DNA from: an uncultured Treponema sp.
Lineage (GTDB): Bacteria > Spirochaetota > Spirochaetia > Treponematales > Treponemataceae
DNA length: 8,364 nt
NCBI GenBank assembly: GCA_905373565.1
Contig: CAJPTT010000086.1
Span: forward strand, 1 to 8,364
Reading direction: 5' to 3'
The position numbers were made by a program, and so were the translations under genes. A model generated the notes under the pieces. That model was not told the DNA's origin. It ran no database searches and saw nothing but the letters and a program-made list of their open reading frames with translations. Of this stretch, positions 6,586 through 8,364 are shown piece by piece (the first letter of the stretch is position 1; every line of letters starts with the position of its first letter).

Positions 6586-7362
6586 CTATTCCCAGATAAT
6601 ATTTTTTTCCAATGTTTCCAGATAGATATCCAGACTTTCATTTACCGCTTCGATAAGCATATTTTGAAATAATGTCTTTTCATTTTGCTGTTGCCATGAT
6701 TCTATGGCATCAAGATATGCTATTCTGTCTTTTGCTTTTATAATTGCAGACGGGAACCCATAATGCAAAAGAATAAGATTCATTAAAAGCCGGGCAGTAC
6801 GTCCGTTTCCATCAGTAAACGGATGAACGGTAACCAATCTTATATGAGCCTCTGCGGCAAATAAAACACTATGTTCGGAAGTTTCTTGAGTCAGCCATAA
6901 AAAAAAACTATCCATTTCATCTATAATTTTCAACGGATCACAGTATCGGTGAATACTTCCATCTTTCAGTTTTACATATACAGGGACTTCCCGATATCTA
7001 CCGGCATTTTTATTATCAATATTTTTCAATACTATTGAATGGATATTTAAAATATCTTGCCGTGTATATTCGGCAATGCTTTTATGCGCAAGCTGTTCAA
7101 TATAATCAATAGCCTCTTTATGATTTATTATTTCCAAATGTTCGTGAACGGCTTTACCGCCTATAGTAAGGCCGTCAAGCAGCACAACCCGCGTTTCACG
7201 GAGCGATAACGTATTTCCTTCAATAACGGTAGAATTATAGGTAAACTCCACATCAAAAAGCCGCTTTAAATTTTTTATTTGTTCCGGCGTCAAAGGACGA
7301 AAGCTGTCGAGTTTTTTCTTTTTACTATCTATTTGTTTTAGTAAAGCATAATTTAAGGACAT
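6586..7362 (-). CDS. Fic-domain protein AMP-transferase, class II (N-terminal inhibitory motif)
   Basis: This 258-residue protein has the complete Fic active-site motif HPFTDGNGRTAR at 180-191. His180 would be the general base, Asp184 the metal ligand, and the GNGR loop binds ATP phosphates. An S-x3-E-G-N sequence at 44-50 (STVIEGN) matches the inhibitory helix that in class II Fic proteins inserts its Glu into the ATP site, so no separate antitoxin is needed. The flap KLKDGSIHRYCDP (about 131-143), which docks the target side chain, is present. The usual reaction is transfer of AMP from ATP to a Ser, Thr or Tyr of a target protein; no target can be read here. It sits between the FdtA-like gene (13-base gap) and rmlA (3-base gap), in operon orientation, with no ribosome-binding site at its ATG. 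There is no obvious link to sugar synthesis. No signal peptide is apparent. Confidence 0.92.
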   Translation of the reverse strand: MSLNYALLKQIDSKKKKLDSFRPLTPEQIKNLKRLFDVEFTYNSTVIEGNTLSLRETRVVLLDGLTIGGKAVHEHLEIINHKEAIDYIEQLAHKSIAEYTRQDILNIHSIVLKNIDNKNAGRYREVPVYVKLKDGSIHRYCDPLKIIDEMDSFFLWLTQETSEHSVLFAAEAHIRLVTVHPFTDGNGRTARLLMNLILLHYGFPSAIIKAKDRIAYLDAIESWQQQNEKTLFQNMLIEAVNESLDIYLETLEKNIIWE

Positions 7363-7375
7363 AGGTTATATAATT

Positions 7376-7789
7376 CTAAATATTTGTCTGTCTATATTTT
7401 AAAAACTCATCATAACTTCGGATATAATCATCTTCAGTATAATATTCCGAGGCAAGAACAAGCGCTACCGAACCGAAAGAAAAATCCGTAAGATTCCGCC
7501 AAATACCGGGTTTTATTAAAACCCCTTGTGAAGGCTGATTAAGAAAAATTTTTTTTGTGTTTTTACCGTCATCAAGCTCAACTATAAAAGAACCGGACGC
7601 CGCAAGGAGAAGTTGAAACAACTCTTTGTGAGCATGCGCGCCTCTTTCTTGATTTTCCGGAATTCCATAAAGATAATATATACGCTTAACTTCAAATGGT
7701 AAAAGACTTCTATCATCAAGACGAGTAAAATTAGAGACAGGGTCTTTAACTAATGTTAAAAGCTTGCAATCATCAATAGAATACAGCAT
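7376..7789 (-). CDS. FdtA/QdtA-like dTDP-4-keto-6-deoxyglucose ketoisomerase (WxcM-like cupin), HAH motif intact
   Basis: This 137-residue single-domain cupin matches the FdtA/QdtA (WxcM-like) ketoisomerases. These convert dTDP-4-keto-6-deoxy-D-glucose to a 3-keto isomer before amination at C3. The key block is YYLYGIPENQERGAHAHKEL (38-57), with His52 and His54 forming the HAH pair that characterised FdtA enzymes need. Further family blocks are LLAASGSF, GVLIKPGIWRNLTDFS and the C-terminal ASEYYTEDDYIRSYDEFL. The extreme N-terminus (1-25) is less typical than in FdtA, where a G-x-L turn is expected. The ATG overlaps the previous stop by one base (TAATG), and AGGA lies seven bases upstream, so translation is coupled to the companion cupin. 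FdtA gives the galacto and QdtA the gluco product; I cannot tell which this is. The 4,6-dehydratase supplying its substrate is not in the window. Confidence 0.88.
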   Translation of the reverse strand: MLYSIDDCKLLTLVKDPVSNFTRLDDRSLLPFEVKRIYYLYGIPENQERGAHAHKELFQLLLAASGSFIVELDDGKNTKKIFLNQPSQGVLIKPGIWRNLTDFSFGSVALVLASEYYTEDDYIRSYDEFLKYRQTNI

Positions 7790-8148
7790 TACATCTTCCT
7801 TAAATGAAATTTCTCTGTCGAAGATATGATCAATACTACCGTATTTTCTGCAAATCCCGATAAGGTAAAATCCGTATTTCTACCGATGTACAAGCCCTTA
7901 TTTGCATTTTCCAAAAACATACCATTTATAGGATCATCAGTGCTGTCATTTCCGAATACGAAACTTCCTGAAAGAGCTACGAAAAAGAATTCCGTATTTT
8001 TATTATCAATAGACTCATATTGGTCATTAGTATTATATATATTAAAAAGATTCACACTCTTAATTTTAAAAGGAATACTTTTTTCACCCTCAAAAAAAGA
8101 AAGATTTCCACTTTCATCGGTAATTTTCGGCAACTCTATTTCTTTCAT
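7789..8148 (-). CDS. Degenerate WxcM/FdtA-like cupin, catalytic histidines missing
   Basis: This 119-residue protein shares the FdtA-type fold: the N-terminal ITDESGNLSFFEGEKSIPF (9-27) is the family's 'DERGSL..IE....PF' block, and ALSGSF and NANKGLYIG (81-89) are the later cupin strands. Where the catalytic 'RGxHAHK' should be it reads NDQYESIDNK (41-50), so both active-site histidines are absent. The Trp after the GLYIG strand is lost, and the protein ends before the usual DDYIRDYEEFL tail. It is probably not an active isomerase. It may be a structural or heteromeric partner of the adjacent HAH cupin, or a remnant of duplication kept for another ligand-binding role. It has a strong ribosome-binding site and an uninterrupted frame, which argues against a pseudogene. 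The region is very AT-rich (14 of 60 bases G or C at 8041-8100). Confidence 0.8.
   Translation of the reverse strand: MKEIELPKITDESGNLSFFEGEKSIPFKIKSVNLFNIYNTNDQYESIDNKNTEFFFVALSGSFVFGNDSTDDPINGMFLENANKGLYIGRNTDFTLSGFAENTVVLIISSTEKFHLRKM
7797..7800 (-). promoter_or_regulatory. Ribosome-binding site of the HAH cupin
   Basis: AGGA on the minus strand lies seven bases before the ATG at 7789 and inside the 3' end of the preceding cupin gene. Confidence 0.55.
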
Positions 8149-8154
8149 TTTAAT

Positions 8155-8160
8155 CTCCTC
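8155..8160 (-). promoter_or_regulatory. Strong ribosome-binding site of the degenerate cupin
   Basis: GAGGAG on the minus strand lies six bases before the ATG at 8148. It is the best Shine-Dalgarno match in the window and sits in a 24-base gap after the upstream gene. Confidence 0.7.
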
Positions 8161-8172
8161 AATTAGAACACT

Positions 8173-8364
8173 TTATTCTTTCATCCCGAATAACAACTTA
8201 CCTATATTTTTTACAGCATTATACAGCCTCCGCTTATGAGCAGATCCAACAGTCCCTATAGTGCATGCTTTATATAAGTTAATATAATCTTTATATTGAA
8301 AATGAAAATCATTATCAGCAAAAAAAGTTTGATGTTCATTTAAATAGTGAATAAGTTTTTCAAA
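8173..8364 (-). CDS. 3' end of an unrecognised gene, N-terminus outside the window
   Basis: Reading inward from base 8364, one frame stays open for 63 codons and ends in TAA at 8175-8173. The visible tail has an aromatic, acidic part (FFADNDFHFQYKDY) followed by a basic amphipathic end (AHKRRLYNAVKNIGKLLFG) that could lie against a membrane. Such tails occur on membrane-associated glycosyltransferases, but I do not recognise the family and assign no function. It lies 24 bases upstream of the degenerate cupin in the same orientation, so it probably belongs to the same operon. It does not look like the hexapeptide-repeat acetyltransferase that often accompanies FdtA/FdtB. Confidence 0.65.
   Translation of the reverse strand, partial: FEKLIHYLNEHQTFFADNDFHFQYKDYINLYKACTIGTVGSAHKRRLYNAVKNIGKLLFGMKE

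Noticed and set aside
6583..7380. Short similarity around the two ends of the fic gene (AAATATT shared, then loosely similar AT-rich bases before ATG)
   Set aside because: Beyond seven identical bases the match needs several gaps and is what AT-rich sequence gives by chance. It is not comparable to the 21-of-24 ungapped repeat around HepT-MntA.
7826..8239. Plus-strand open frame of 137 codons opposite the degenerate cupin
   Set aside because: It is antisense to a gene with a strong ribosome-binding site and a family match. Its composition reads as a reverse-complement shadow.

Overview
The window is one unbroken run of eleven genes, all on the minus strand, with gaps of at most about 70 bases and several overlapping stop/start codons. 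It reads as the middle of a long surface-polysaccharide (O-antigen, capsule or glycolipid) operon. Transcription enters at the high-coordinate end and leaves at base 1, and both end genes are cut by the window. The DNA is AT-rich and several genes carry purine-rich Shine-Dalgarno sequences. Gene content and style fit a host-associated spirochaete such as an oral or gut Treponema, but that is a guess from overall impression; nothing here proves the taxon.

Layout in transcription order (high to low coordinates): the 3' end of an unrecognised gene (8364-8173); two tandem small WxcM/FdtA-type cupins, the first degenerate (8148-7789) and the second with the catalytic HAH motif (7789-7376); a Fic-domain AMP-transferase (7362-6586); RmlA, glucose-1-phosphate thymidylyltransferase (6582-5704); a DegT/DnrJ/EryC1 sugar aminotransferase (5701-4577); a GT4 glycosyltransferase (4569-3154); a HepT-MntA type HEPN/nucleotidyltransferase pair (3083-2312); a PAPS-type sulfotransferase (2319-946); and a GT2 glycosyltransferase (949-1, lacking its C-terminus).

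Working together, RmlA would make dTDP-glucose, a 4,6-dehydratase not present here would make the 4-keto-6-deoxy sugar, the FdtA-like cupin would move the keto group to C3, and the aminotransferase would place an amino group there. The product would be a dTDP-3-amino-3,6-dideoxyhexose (Fuc3N or Qui3N type). The two glycosyltransferases would assemble the glycan and the sulfotransferase could decorate it. Inserted among these biosynthetic genes, in the same direction and without visible promoters of their own, are two AMP-transfer modules of toxin-antitoxin or regulatory type: Fic and MntA/HepT.

The strongest unexpected signal is a 24-base imperfect direct repeat (21 of 24 identical). One copy is the ribosome-binding site and start codon of the sulfotransferase. 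The other lies just after the GT4 stop codon, on the far side of the HepT-MntA pair, with the start codon ATG changed to ATA. This looks like the scar of the pair having been inserted between the GT4 gene and the sulfotransferase gene. Other points of interest are the tandem cupins with complementary motif loss, a C7 tract inside the GT2 gene that could be a contingency tract, and strong base-composition differences between neighbouring genes.
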